From the NCBI RefSeq assembly GCF_900176405.1, contig NZ_FWXJ01000001.1:310001-374000 (forward strand): 64,000 nt of DNA, in the 5' to 3' direction. Shown here one piece after another: positions 28,362 through 36,957 of this stretch (within the stretch, counting starts at the first letter, position 1; each line of letters opens with the position of its first letter). The notes beneath the pieces are model-generated. The model had not been told where the DNA came from and did no database searches. It was given only the letters and a program-made list of their open reading frames with translations. The stretch is from Polynucleobacter kasalickyi (lineage in GTDB: Bacteria; Pseudomonadota; Gammaproteobacteria; Burkholderiales; Burkholderiaceae). The translations under genes were made by a program, and so were the position numbers.

Positions 28362-29573
28362 ATGTCTAATGCATTATCTAAACCAGTCATTGTCTGTGGT
28401 GGAGGTATTGGTGGTCTTGCCGCAGCACTTGCCCTGACAAAACAAGGCTTTAAAGTGTTAGTTTTAGAGCAAGCTGCTGAGCTGGGTGAGATTGGTGCTG
28501 GAGTCCAGTTCGGGCCGAATGCCTTTGCTGCCTTAGATGCACTTGGGGTTGGTGAGCGTGGACGAGCTCGCGCTGTTTATACCGATAACATGGCGATGTA
28601 TGATGCCGTCGATGAATCATTAGTTGGGGAAATTCAAACTGGTAAAGAATTTATTGAATTTTTTGGCAATCCCTATGCAGTTTGTCATCGTGCTGATGTG
28701 CACTTGTCATTGTATGAAGGTGCGTTAGAGACCGATCGGATACAAGTGAAGACAGCTACGACGGTTGAGCGCGTTGAGCAACATGCACAGGGCGTAACGG
28801 TCATTGATGCGCAAGGTCATCGTTATGAGGGTTTAGCCGTGATTGGTGCTGACGGCGTGAAATCCGTGATTCGAGAGCAATATGTGGGAGATCAGCCGAG
28901 AGCTTCTGGTCACGTGGTATATCGCGCGGTCGTGGATAAAAAAGATTTTCCAGTCGATTTGCAATGGAATTCGGCCAGTATTTGGGTCGGGCCCAATTGC
29001 CATCTCGTGCATTATCCGCTGCGTGGCGGAGAGCAATATAACGTCGTAGTTACTTTCCATAGTCGTCAAAAAGAAGAGTGGAGTGTAACGACGGGTAGTT
29101 ATGCTGAAGTTGAAACCTACTTTCAAGGAATTAGCCCTAAAGCGAGACAGTTGATTCAATTACCAAAGTCTTGGAAGCGCTGGGCCACGGCCGATCGCGA
29201 TCCGATTGCCCAGTGGACCTTTGGTAATGTCACCCTTCTCGGCGACGCAGCGCATGCCACCCTCCAATACCTTGCTCAAGGCGCCTGTATGGCGATTGAA
29301 GATGCTGTAACGCTTGGCGAAGCCTTAAAAGTCTGCGATACCATCCATGATTTAGATTTTGCTAAAGCATTTGATTTATATCAGCGTTCCCGCATCACTC
29401 GAACCGCTAGAATTGTTCTGGGGTCTAGGGAGATGGGGCGTATTTATCATGCTAGTGGGGTGGAGAGATTAGTACGGAACTCATTGTGGGCAGGGCGCAC
29501 GCAACAAGAGTTTTATCAAGCCTGTCAGTGGTTATATGGCTGGAAAGTGGATAATTGTTTAGTTAAAAGTTAA
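28362..29573 (+). CDS. 3-hydroxybenzoate 6-hydroxylase (FAD monooxygenase)
   Basis: Class A flavin monooxygenase of 403 residues. The N-terminal GGGIGGLAAALAL binds the ADP part, VIGADGVKSVIRE is the DG motif, and GDAAHATLQYLAQGACMAIED is the GD motif. LGEIGAGVQFGPNAFAALD matches the salicylate/3-hydroxybenzoate hydroxylase group. The next gene is gentisate dioxygenase, so conversion of 3-hydroxybenzoate to gentisate is the most economical function; a salicylate-type reaction is the main alternative. Confidence 0.87.
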   Translation: MSNALSKPVIVCGGGIGGLAAALALTKQGFKVLVLEQAAELGEIGAGVQFGPNAFAALDALGVGERGRARAVYTDNMAMYDAVDESLVGEIQTGKEFIEFFGNPYAVCHRADVHLSLYEGALETDRIQVKTATTVERVEQHAQGVTVIDAQGHRYEGLAVIGADGVKSVIREQYVGDQPRASGHVVYRAVVDKKDFPVDLQWNSASIWVGPNCHLVHYPLRGGEQYNVVVTFHSRQKEEWSVTTGSYAEVETYFQGISPKARQLIQLPKSWKRWATADRDPIAQWTFGNVTLLGDAAHATLQYLAQGACMAIEDAVTLGEALKVCDTIHDLDFAKAFDLYQRSRITRTARIVLGSREMGRIYHASGVERLVRNSLWAGRTQQEFYQACQWLYGWKVDNCLVKS

Positions 29574-29591
29574 CTCATTTGGGAGAATAGT

Positions 29592-30641
29592 TTGAGAGAC
29601 TTAGGAAAGTTAGAAGATTTACCTCAAGAATATCGTGATGCGTTAACCGAGCAAAATTTGGTACCACTCTGGCCAAGTCTGCGAGGGGTCATGCCTCCTC
29701 ACAAGCCACAACCAAGAACCCAGGCGACAGTATGGCGTTATGCCAATATCAAACCATTACTGATTGAGGCTGGCGAGTTAACGCCGATTGAAAAAGCCGA
29801 AAGAAGAGTCTTAGTGTTAGCAAATCCGGGGCATACTCTGGAAAAAATGCAGGCAAGCTCAGCGATTTATTTAGGGATGCAGTTGTTGCTACCTGGTGAA
29901 TGGGCGCCGGCTCACCGACATACTCCAAATGCGATTCGAATGATCGTAGAGGGGGAGGGAGCATACACAACTGTTGAGGGAGAAAAGTGCCCGATGAGTC
30001 GTGGAGATCTGATCCTTACACCCACTGGTATGTGGCATGAACATGGCCATGACGGTACGGAGCCTGTGATTTGGTTAGATGTATTGGATCTACCGATTGT
30101 GTATTACATTGAAGCTTCTTACCATGAAGAAAGTGGTAAACAAGAACAGATTAAGAAATCTGACGAATCTAAATATCGTTTCGGTGGCGTGGTACCTACG
30201 CCGATGTTTGAACGTTCAGAGAAGCGTTACTCCATGTACCGATATCCATGGTGCGACGTTCGCCAAACCTTGGTGACCATGGGACAAGACTTCCCGGAGA
30301 CAGATTTAATACAGGTAACTTACATTAATCCAGAGACAGGATTAGATGCTGAAAATATCTTAGGTTTTTACGCAATGATGATTCGCCCTGGTCAAAAGGT
30401 TTCATTACCGGTAAGGTCTCCGGCGATGGTCTTTCATATGATTGAAGGTGAATCGGTCGTCGCGATTGCCCAACAAACCTATCAAATGGGTCAAGCTGAC
30501 ACATGTTGTGCCCCAGGTTATACGCCGATTCAAATTGAAAACCCATCGAGTTCACAACCTTGTTTTATTTTTATTACGGATGAAACCCCCCTTCATAAAA
30601 AACTTGGGGTGTTTGAAAATCGTACCAAACAAGCCCGATAA
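29592..30641 (+). CDS. Gentisate 1,2-dioxygenase
   Basis: Bicupin ring-cleavage enzyme of 349 residues that opens gentisate to maleylpyruvate with Fe(II). Iron ligands in the first cupin are H108 and H110 (PAHRHTPNAIRMIVEG) and H149 (TGMWHEHGHDG). The C-terminal cupin (about 265-340) lacks the His set, as is usual. The start is TTG at 29592 with GGGAGA at 29581-29586 just upstream; no ATG fits. It follows the hydroxylase by 18 bases. Confidence 0.95.
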   Translation: MRDLGKLEDLPQEYRDALTEQNLVPLWPSLRGVMPPHKPQPRTQATVWRYANIKPLLIEAGELTPIEKAERRVLVLANPGHTLEKMQASSAIYLGMQLLLPGEWAPAHRHTPNAIRMIVEGEGAYTTVEGEKCPMSRGDLILTPTGMWHEHGHDGTEPVIWLDVLDLPIVYYIEASYHEESGKQEQIKKSDESKYRFGGVVPTPMFERSEKRYSMYRYPWCDVRQTLVTMGQDFPETDLIQVTYINPETGLDAENILGFYAMMIRPGQKVSLPVRSPAMVFHMIEGESVVAIAQQTYQMGQADTCCAPGYTPIQIENPSSSQPCFIFITDETPLHKKLGVFENRTKQAR

Positions 30642-30657
30642 CATTTGAAAGTCGAAT

Positions 30658-31293
30658 ATGCAACTATATAGTTTTTTTAGAAGTGGTACTTCCCATCGAT
30701 TACGCATTGCCTTGAATTTAAAAGGTTTAGAAACTGAGTACTTACCGGTAGATTTACGCAAAGAGGCACACTTTAGTGAAGCATTTCGGCAAATCAATCC
30801 GCAGGGCTTTGTACCGGCCTTAATTGTCGGTGATGAAGTCTTGACACAAACTCCAGCAATTATTGAGTGGTTAGAAGAAACGTATCCAAACCCTGCATTA
30901 CTACCAAGCGATAGTAAGCAAAGAATCTATGTGCGTACTTTGTCGGCTATTGTGGCTTGCGATATGCACCCCTTAAACAACCGTAGGGTCCTCGAGAGAC
31001 TGCGTAAGGTCTTAGGTCAAAATGAAGCAGCGATTAATGAATGGTGTCAAACTTGGATTATTGATGGTTTCAATGCCTTTGAAGCCCAGCTCAGTAGGCA
31101 CGGATACTATGGAAAATTCTGTTGTGGCGATACTCCAAGCTTAGCAGACGTGTATTTGATTCCACAAGTTGAAAGTGCCTTACGCTTTAATGTGGACATC
31201 ACTGCTTGGCCAATCATTGCAAATATCAATCAACACTGTTTAAGTATGCCAGAGTTCCAACGGGCTCAACCTAGTGTCCAGCCAGATGCCTAG
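30658..31293 (+). CDS. Maleylpyruvate isomerase (zeta-class GST)
   Basis: A 211-residue zeta-class glutathione transferase. The N-terminal thioredoxin fold starts MQLYSFFRSGTSHRLRIAL, with SGTSHR in place of the usual SS.S.R catalytic motif, followed by INPQGFVPALIV and TQTPAIIEWLEE. In this context it converts maleylpyruvate to fumarylpyruvate; maleylacetoacetate isomerase is the close alternative. It ends the gentisate operon: no fumarylpyruvate hydrolase follows directly. Confidence 0.9.
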   Translation: MQLYSFFRSGTSHRLRIALNLKGLETEYLPVDLRKEAHFSEAFRQINPQGFVPALIVGDEVLTQTPAIIEWLEETYPNPALLPSDSKQRIYVRTLSAIVACDMHPLNNRRVLERLRKVLGQNEAAINEWCQTWIIDGFNAFEAQLSRHGYYGKFCCGDTPSLADVYLIPQVESALRFNVDITAWPIIANINQHCLSMPEFQRAQPSVQPDA

Positions 31294-31442
31294 TGGTTTG
31301 ATACGCCAGTAGGATCAAGCATACGACGGAGCTCTAAACAGAAATAGGCGTGCGCAGTTTTGAGACGAGCTTCGTTAATTACCCATTGGTAATGAAGAGA
31401 ATAATTTTGTTTTGAATTGGCTGACTTACTGAGGATGGTGTT
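31290..31442 (-). pseudogene. Possible 3' remnant of an unidentified gene
   Basis: The minus strand has 51 codons open after a TAA, with no ATG or GTG start, ending in TAG at 31292-31290 across the maleylpyruvate isomerase stop. The peptide, with segments such as YQWVINEARLKTAHAYF and LELRRMLDPTG, looks more like real coding sequence than chance. I do not recognise the family. It could be the degraded end of a regulator of the gentisate cluster or simply chance; an open frame of this length is not rare. Confidence 0.3.
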
Positions 31443-31567
31443 ACAGAGGACTTACTTACTGAGTAATAATTGAAGCAACAATTATTGGGTATTGACGAGA
31501 AAAACTTTACAGACTGGGCTTATAAGATTTGTTATTGCTAGTCTTGTGGTGTTTTTTCTAAATTGAA

Positions 31568-31936
31568 TTAGTTAAACGCGAAGTTATCTTCTAGGATATT
31601 GCCGATGACAACCTTTGGATTTGGACTACCTAGCAAAGTTTTCTTAATTAAATCGCCACGCTTAAGAACGTTACCATTGCTATTGCTATTACTCTTCGCA
31701 ATAAAAATGTGCGTTTTGTTTTTACCGACGACGACTTGTAAGAATTTATCTCTACTAGCAATAGAAACACCATCGCAGTACAACTTCACTTTGTCTTCAT
31801 CCCATGATCCAGAAGAATAGAGACTTTCTTTGAAATGCGATTTGATCCACTCAAGATAGCTGTCTACCGAATTGCGTAACTCTAAATCTTGTCGCTGCTC
31901 GTTTATTTTTTGCATATAAGTTTTATTTGTTAGCAT
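31568..31936 (-). CDS. Unknown 122-residue protein
   Basis: I do not recognise this protein. The frame is open from 32050, but ATG at 31936 is preceded by AGGGGGG at good spacing, giving 122 residues. It is mixed alpha/beta with no signal peptide or membrane helix, a Trp- and Lys-rich middle (VDSYLEWIKSHFKES) and an Asn/Ser run (KSNSNSNGN) coded by a short six-base repeat. The AT-rich setting between two metabolic clusters suggests an acquired or orphan gene. Confidence 0.55.
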   Translation of the reverse strand: MLTNKTYMQKINEQRQDLELRNSVDSYLEWIKSHFKESLYSSGSWDEDKVKLYCDGVSIASRDKFLQVVVGKNKTHIFIAKSNSNSNGNVLKRGDLIKKTLLGSPNPKVVIGNILEDNFAFN

Positions 31937-32349
31937 GAAATACCCCCCTTGATACTGCTTACGAACTACATCAAACCCTGTGTTTGATAAAAAAATACTA
32001 CTAGTAGATAGTATATATTTTTTTAGAATATTTTGTAAGTTATTAATCAAAAAACTACTGTTTTTTGATTAATAAGGGGACCCTTTTAATTCGTCTTTGA
32101 AACCTAAGTAAGTCTTTGAAAATAAAGTAAAAAAATGTAGCTTTAAACTTTGATTATTATAATATATTAATCGATAAATAATAACCTTTATATATTTTAA
32201 AACTAATTCAAGAAAAATGCATCTATTAATCTGTTAAATCGGTTAAATGAATCACGTTATTTTGTTAAATCGATTCACCATATGAAATTATTATGGATCA
32301 ATCAATGCAACGTGATTTTTTAAAATCTCATCCATCATCACTGGATTCA
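31937..32349. other. AT-rich intergenic region with short repeats
   Basis: No gene is supported. GTTAAATCG occurs twice, near 32235 and 32264, the second inside TTAAATCGATTCA and the first followed by TTAAATGAATCA, so similar motifs lie about 30 bases apart. It contains the promoter for the 122-residue gene and the end of bdhA. Confidence 0.4.
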
Positions 32350-33132
32350 TTATTGGGCTGTCCATCCGCCATCAATCGGAATCATCGAGCCAGTGATGGA
32401 GGACGCAATATCGGAAGCTAAAAACCCTGCTAATGCGGCAACTTCTTCAATCGTCACGAATTTTTTAGTGGGTTGTGCATGTAACATCACATCATTAATC
32501 ACTTGCTCTTCAGTAATACCTCTGGTTTTTGCTGTCTCTGGGATTTGTTTTTGGACAAGTGGGGTCCAAACGTAACCAGGACAAATTGCATTCATGGTAA
32601 TGCCAAAGGTTGCCGTTTCAAGAGCTACAGTTTTTGTGAGCCCTGCGATACCGTGTTTCGCGGTTACATACGCTGACTTGTAGGGAGAAGCCACCAAGGC
32701 ATGAGCTGATGCAATATTAATGATTCGCCCCCATTTTTTTTCTTTCATTTTTGGCAATGCGCAGCGAATGGTATGAAAACTTGCCGAAAGATTAATGGCT
32801 AAGATAGCATCCCATTTGTCTACTGGAAAGTCTTCAACGGGTGCAACTTGTTGGATGCCGGCATTGTTCACCAAAATATCAATAGAGCCAAATTCAGCTT
32901 CAATCGACGCAATCATCTGTTCAATTTCTGAAACTTTTGCAGCATCTGCACCGTAGTAACGCACCTTGACACCATATTGCTCTGAAATACTACTGCGTAA
33001 TGTCTCGATGGCGTTTGCATCACCAAAACCATTCAAAATCACGTTATGACCTAGGCTAGCAAAATGTTTTGCAATTCCTTCACCAATACCACTCGTTGAA
33101 CCAGTAACTAAAACAGTTTTAGCATTCGACAT
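32350..33132 (-). CDS. 3-hydroxybutyrate dehydrogenase
   Basis: Short-chain dehydrogenase of 260 residues that oxidises 3-hydroxybutyrate to acetoacetate with NAD. The nucleotide site is TGSTSGIGEGIA, then NNAG, with the catalytic SAHALVASPYKSAYVTAKHG (Ser, Tyr, Lys) and CPGYVWTPLVQKQIP, which is characteristic of bacterial BdhA. GGAAG before ATG 33132 sets the start; the frame is open 31 codons further upstream. It is divergent from ppk2. Confidence 0.9.
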   Translation of the reverse strand: MSNAKTVLVTGSTSGIGEGIAKHFASLGHNVILNGFGDANAIETLRSSISEQYGVKVRYYGADAAKVSEIEQMIASIEAEFGSIDILVNNAGIQQVAPVEDFPVDKWDAILAINLSASFHTIRCALPKMKEKKWGRIINIASAHALVASPYKSAYVTAKHGIAGLTKTVALETATFGITMNAICPGYVWTPLVQKQIPETAKTRGITEEQVINDVMLHAQPTKKFVTIEEVAALAGFLASDIASSITGSMIPIDGGWTAQ

Positions 33133-33342
33133 AAATCTTCCTTTTTTTGAATGACGCAAAATGGTGAAAAATTGAGAGGAGAAGCAGACAAAATATACCG
33201 CTCCCCTATTATTTGATGATATCAAAATCCATGCAAAGTAGCCTTTTATGATGTGCCATAAAAATGCATTTTATTAAATTTCACTAAAGTGTAATAAATA
33301 ATTGGGAAACTTAAGAAGATTTGAACTAATTTGAGGAATGCT

Positions 33343-34239
33343 ATGCCGAATTCTGATATATCGAAGCGAATGCATGAAGAAATGCTGGACAGTCTTGACG
33401 AAGAGCTTGAGATGGAGTTGGATGATGCACGTCTTGGCGATCCTGATTCAGTTGAATCCCGTGAAAAAAGACTAACCTACTTTAGAGAGTTGTTGCGCTT
33501 ACAAGGCGAGTTAGTGAAGTTGCAAGATTGGGTAGTGCATAAAAAGTTGAAAGTTGTCGTTCTATTTGAGGGACGCGATTCAGCCGGTAAGGGTGGGGCG
33601 ATCAAACGGATTACCCAGCGCTTGAATCCACGCGTATGTAGAGTGGCAGCGCTGCCAGCTCCTAACGAACGCGAACGGACCCAATGGTATTTTCAGCGTT
33701 ATGTGTCCCATTTACCGGCTGGCGGTGAAATTGTCTTGTTTGACCGAAGTTGGTATAACCGTGCTGGCGTTGAAAAGGTCATGGGCTTTTGCACGGATGA
33801 ACAATCCGAACAGTTTTATAACGACGTGCCTGAGTTTGAAAATATGTTACTTCGATCTGGCATTATTCTGATCAAATATTGGTTTTCAATTTCCGATGAT
33901 GAGCAGCACCTGCGTTTTATGATGAGAATTAACGATCCATTAAAACAATGGAAGCTTTCGCCGATGGATCTGGAATCTCGAGCACGTTGGGAGATGTATA
34001 CAAAAGCAAAAGAAACGATGTTGGAAAAAACTCATACACCATCCTCGCCCTGGTGGCTAGTCGCCGCCAATGATAAAAAACGAGCCAGAATTAACTGTAT
34101 TAGCCACCTTTTATCCCAAATTCCATATGAGGAAGTGGAACATCTACATATTGAATTACCAGAACGGGTGCATAACCCCGATTACATTCGTGGGCCAATC
34201 CCTATGGAGATGTATGTGCCAGATCGTTTTCAAGATTAG
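33343..34239 (+). CDS. ppk2: Polyphosphate kinase 2
   Basis: PPK2-family enzyme of 298 residues that transfers phosphate between polyphosphate and nucleotides. Walker A is FEGRDSAGKGG, the lid region follows with LPAPNERERTQWYFQRY, and Walker B is IVLFDRSWYNRAGVE. The acidic N-terminal 50 residues are variable in the family. GAGG at 33333-33336 supports ATG 33343 rather than the in-frame TTG 33331. A strong terminator follows. Confidence 0.93.
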   Translation: MPNSDISKRMHEEMLDSLDEELEMELDDARLGDPDSVESREKRLTYFRELLRLQGELVKLQDWVVHKKLKVVVLFEGRDSAGKGGAIKRITQRLNPRVCRVAALPAPNERERTQWYFQRYVSHLPAGGEIVLFDRSWYNRAGVEKVMGFCTDEQSEQFYNDVPEFENMLLRSGIILIKYWFSISDDEQHLRFMMRINDPLKQWKLSPMDLESRARWEMYTKAKETMLEKTHTPSSPWWLVAANDKKRARINCISHLLSQIPYEEVEHLHIELPERVHNPDYIRGPIPMEMYVPDRFQD

Positions 34240-34256
34240 GTGCAGCAAAACCAGAT

Positions 34257-34286
34257 AAAAACCGCTTTAAACAGGCGGTTTTTTTC
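34257..34286 (+). terminator. Rho-independent terminator after ppk2
   Basis: Stem AAAACCGC (34258-34265) with GCGGTTTT (34275-34282), 9-base loop, followed by a T run to 34285. Confidence 0.85.
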
Positions 34287-34366
34287 ATTTAAACAACTAT
34301 TTTGGAGTAAAGTAGAACAATTATTAAAATAGACAAAATATATTTAAATATAAAGGGGGATATGAC

Positions 34367-35350
34367 ATGAATAAGCCTTTAACCATGGCGCAAACAAAGA
34401 GACCTGGCGTCTTAGCTGTTCACTCGCTAGATGAATTTGTCATTGCCGTGCCTGATTTAGAAGTTGCTGCAGAATTTTATTCGTTGTTTGGCTTGCGGGT
34501 AGAGCGTGAAGGCAATGCTCTCGGACTTTATACCTTCGATACAACGCACCGTTATGGCCGAGTCATTTTGGGCGCGAAGAAACGTCTTCAGTGGTTAACG
34601 ATGGGTGTGTATGCGGAAGATTTTGATGCGTTCAAAGAGCATTTCAAGTCCTTAGGTATTCAAACTGTCGAATCATTGGATCCAACGAGTTCTGATGGGA
34701 TTTGGATTAAAACTCCAGATGGCTTTCCTGTGCAAATTAAGGCTTGTCAAAAATCATCTCCCTCCATGCCACCGATGAGAACTTTTGCTCCAGAGTCAAA
34801 TGGTGCTGGTAGATCCCCGAATAAATCCAAGGTAAAAAAAGTTCATCCGCAGTATTTATCCCATGTATTGTTGTTTACCAAATCAGTGACTGCGTCATTG
34901 GCCTTTTACGAAAATGTACTCGGCTTAAGACTCTCCGATTCTGCTGGCGATGACTTAATTGCTTTTGTACATTCACCACACGGCAGTGACCATCACTTAC
35001 TCGCTTTTCTAAAGTCCGACGATTATGGCTTTCATCATGCGAGTTGGGCCGTTGAGTCGATTGATGCTGTTGGCCTAGGGTCCATGCAGATGGCAGCGGC
35101 GGGCTTTAAAGAAGGCTGGGGTGTGGGGCGTCATGTGTTGGGATCGAATTACTTCCGTTATATTCAAGATCCATGGGGCGGTTTTTGTGAATATAGTTTT
35201 GATATCGATTTTGTGCCCCATACGATTGATTGGCCTGCCGCGAACCATCCACCAGATGACTCTTTATACGCCTGGGGTCCGGATGTGAAGCCTGACTTTG
35301 GTTTGAATTATGAAGCAAGCGGCAAAGAGTTTGTTTCTAACCGGGCCTAA
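34367..35350 (+). CDS. Two-domain VOC extradiol-type dioxygenase
   Basis: A 327-residue type I extradiol dioxygenase relative with two vicinal-oxygen-chelate modules (about residues 20-125 and 160-285). The C-terminal module keeps the iron ligands: His in YLSHVLLFTKS, His in SDHHLLAF and Glu in GGFCEYSFDID. This suggests meta-cleavage of a catechol-like ring; the substrate is unknown. GGGGGA upstream supports ATG 34367. It heads a cluster with a YciI protein, an amidohydrolase, two FAH-family enzymes and a GST, which looks like one breakdown pathway. Confidence 0.82.
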   Translation: MNKPLTMAQTKRPGVLAVHSLDEFVIAVPDLEVAAEFYSLFGLRVEREGNALGLYTFDTTHRYGRVILGAKKRLQWLTMGVYAEDFDAFKEHFKSLGIQTVESLDPTSSDGIWIKTPDGFPVQIKACQKSSPSMPPMRTFAPESNGAGRSPNKSKVKKVHPQYLSHVLLFTKSVTASLAFYENVLGLRLSDSAGDDLIAFVHSPHGSDHHLLAFLKSDDYGFHHASWAVESIDAVGLGSMQMAAAGFKEGWGVGRHVLGSNYFRYIQDPWGGFCEYSFDIDFVPHTIDWPAANHPPDDSLYAWGPDVKPDFGLNYEASGKEFVSNRA

Positions 35351-35446
35351 TTTTAAAAACAAGTAGAGAAGTGATCAAACTCTTATCAGGATGATTGCTG
35401 CAAAGAACACATAACATAAGTTAAAAAACCTTTTTAGGAGATAGTA

Positions 35447-35752
35447 ATGATTTTTGTATTTCATTTGATTGACAAGCCAAATGCTAGCGCTATGCGTCTA
35501 GAGTTACGTCCTATTCACAAAGAGTATCTCGCTAAAATGGCGGACCGCGTTGCTTTCGCGGGCCCTTTAAAGTCTGATGATGACCAAGAAATGGTTGGCA
35601 GCATGCTAGCGATTGACTTCCCGGATCGTGCATCTGCCAATGAGTGGATTCGTAATGAGCCATTTACGAAAGCGGGTGTCTATGCCACCGTGAGCGTATA
35701 TCCATTTGAGAATTTATGGCCCCAAAAAGTTGGATTTCCACCAAGCCTATAA
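35447..35752 (+). CDS. YciI-like protein
   Basis: A 101-residue ferredoxin-like protein of the YciI family, with RPIHKEYLAKM, FAGPLKSDD and a Trp before the last strand (ANEWIRNEPF). Family members include ring-modifying enzymes such as dehydrochlorinases, and the His/Asp pair expected for catalysis is present. AGGAG lies 5 bases upstream. It probably acts on an intermediate of the neighbouring dioxygenase or amidohydrolase. Confidence 0.82.
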   Translation: MIFVFHLIDKPNASAMRLELRPIHKEYLAKMADRVAFAGPLKSDDDQEMVGSMLAIDFPDRASANEWIRNEPFTKAGVYATVSVYPFENLWPQKVGFPPSL

Positions 35753-35766
35753 AAGGAAATAACAAG

Positions 35767-36891
35767 ATGCTCAACCCTTTTGAACAGTGTCGTGAGTTAA
35801 GTTGTTCTTGTAACGGTATTCAGTTGCATGATGGTCAAGAAAGCAAGCCAACTAGAAGAAGTTTTATGAAGCAATTGGGGGGTATCAGTGCCGGCGCTGC
35901 AATTGGTGGTGCGAGTGCTCTGAATTTTGGTTCCGCATTGGCGGCTGATACTCAAGTAATTGATACGCATCATCATTTTTATTCGCCCTCCTATCAAAAA
36001 GCTTGGTTGGATTGGGATGATCAAAATAATATCCCGCATTTCCCAACCCAAGTAGCATGGACGCAAGATAAAGCGGTGGAAGCGATGGATGCTGGTGGCG
36101 TGAAAAAATCAATTTTATCCTTAGCTTCGACTCCTGGAGTTTGGTTTAACTTTGATTTGCCCCGGATTATCGATATTGTTCGCGAAGTCAATGAGTATGG
36201 TGCTGGGATGGTTAAAAAATATCCTGGAAGATTTGGGCTATTTGCGGCGATTCCAATGGTTGATGTGGAAAGCTCTTTGCGTGAAATCAAGTATGCATTT
36301 GATGTGCTCAAAGCCGATGGGGTTGGTATTCAAACGAATTACGGCGATAAATGGCCTGGTCATCCCTCTTTTGCACCCATTTTTGAGGAGTTAAATCGTC
36401 GTAAAGCGGTCGTTTATTTCCATCCTTTAACCGCAACCTGTTGTGGCAGATTGAATACCGGTACTTACGGTTCCGTGATTGAGGTACCACATGACACCAC
36501 CAGAGCAGTAGTGAATTTACTTTTAACTGGCTCATTGCTCAAATTTAGAGATATTAAGTGGTTGTTTTCGCATGCTGGCGGTACGATTCCAATGCTCGCT
36601 GGTCGGATTAACTACTTCCATGGGAATAAAGAATCTACGGCAAAATTTGCTCCAGATGGGATTGAGGCAGAGTTGAAGCGACTGTATTATGACACGGCGA
36701 ATGCGACGCATCCTGCCAGTATGGCAGCACTCTTGAAGTTGATTCCACCAACCCAAATTACCTATGGTAGTGACTATCCTTATGTACCAATTGCTACCCA
36801 AGTTGAAGCATTAAATCAGCAAGGGTTTAGTAAAGAGTTACTTGAACAGATAAAATATCGGAATGCTCAGGCTTTATTAACTAAAAGCTAA
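35767..36891 (+). CDS. Tat-exported amidohydrolase-2 family enzyme (probable decarboxylase)
   Basis: A 374-residue metal-dependent hydrolase of the ACMSD/amidohydrolase-2 family, which includes 5-carboxyvanillate and 6-methylsalicylate decarboxylases and LigJ-type hydratases. A twin-arginine signal TRRSFMKQLGG (from residue 29) is followed by a hydrophobic stretch and AADTQ. The metal site begins VIDTHHHF (His 68-70); a central YFHPL, SHAGG and a late YGSDYP supply the other ligands. The open frame extends upstream into the yciI gene, but AAGGAA and ATG 35767 fix the start. Periplasmic placement is unusual for this family. Confidence 0.82.
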   Translation: MLNPFEQCRELSCSCNGIQLHDGQESKPTRRSFMKQLGGISAGAAIGGASALNFGSALAADTQVIDTHHHFYSPSYQKAWLDWDDQNNIPHFPTQVAWTQDKAVEAMDAGGVKKSILSLASTPGVWFNFDLPRIIDIVREVNEYGAGMVKKYPGRFGLFAAIPMVDVESSLREIKYAFDVLKADGVGIQTNYGDKWPGHPSFAPIFEELNRRKAVVYFHPLTATCCGRLNTGTYGSVIEVPHDTTRAVVNLLLTGSLLKFRDIKWLFSHAGGTIPMLAGRINYFHGNKESTAKFAPDGIEAELKRLYYDTANATHPASMAALLKLIPPTQITYGSDYPYVPIATQVEALNQQGFSKELLEQIKYRNAQALLTKS

Positions 36892-36957
36892 ATTGAAAAT
36901 GAGTTAAGGATTCGCTTTTTATAGTTTTAGATTTTTCATTTTTTATAAGGAATTACA

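Noticed and set aside
32294..32422. Short plus-strand frame beginning ATGGATCAATC
   Set aside because: It runs into the antisense of bdhA and has no ribosome site.
36021..36801. Several long open frames antisense to the amidohydrolase gene
   Set aside because: They overlap a well-supported gene, have low-complexity or unnatural composition and lack ribosome sites.
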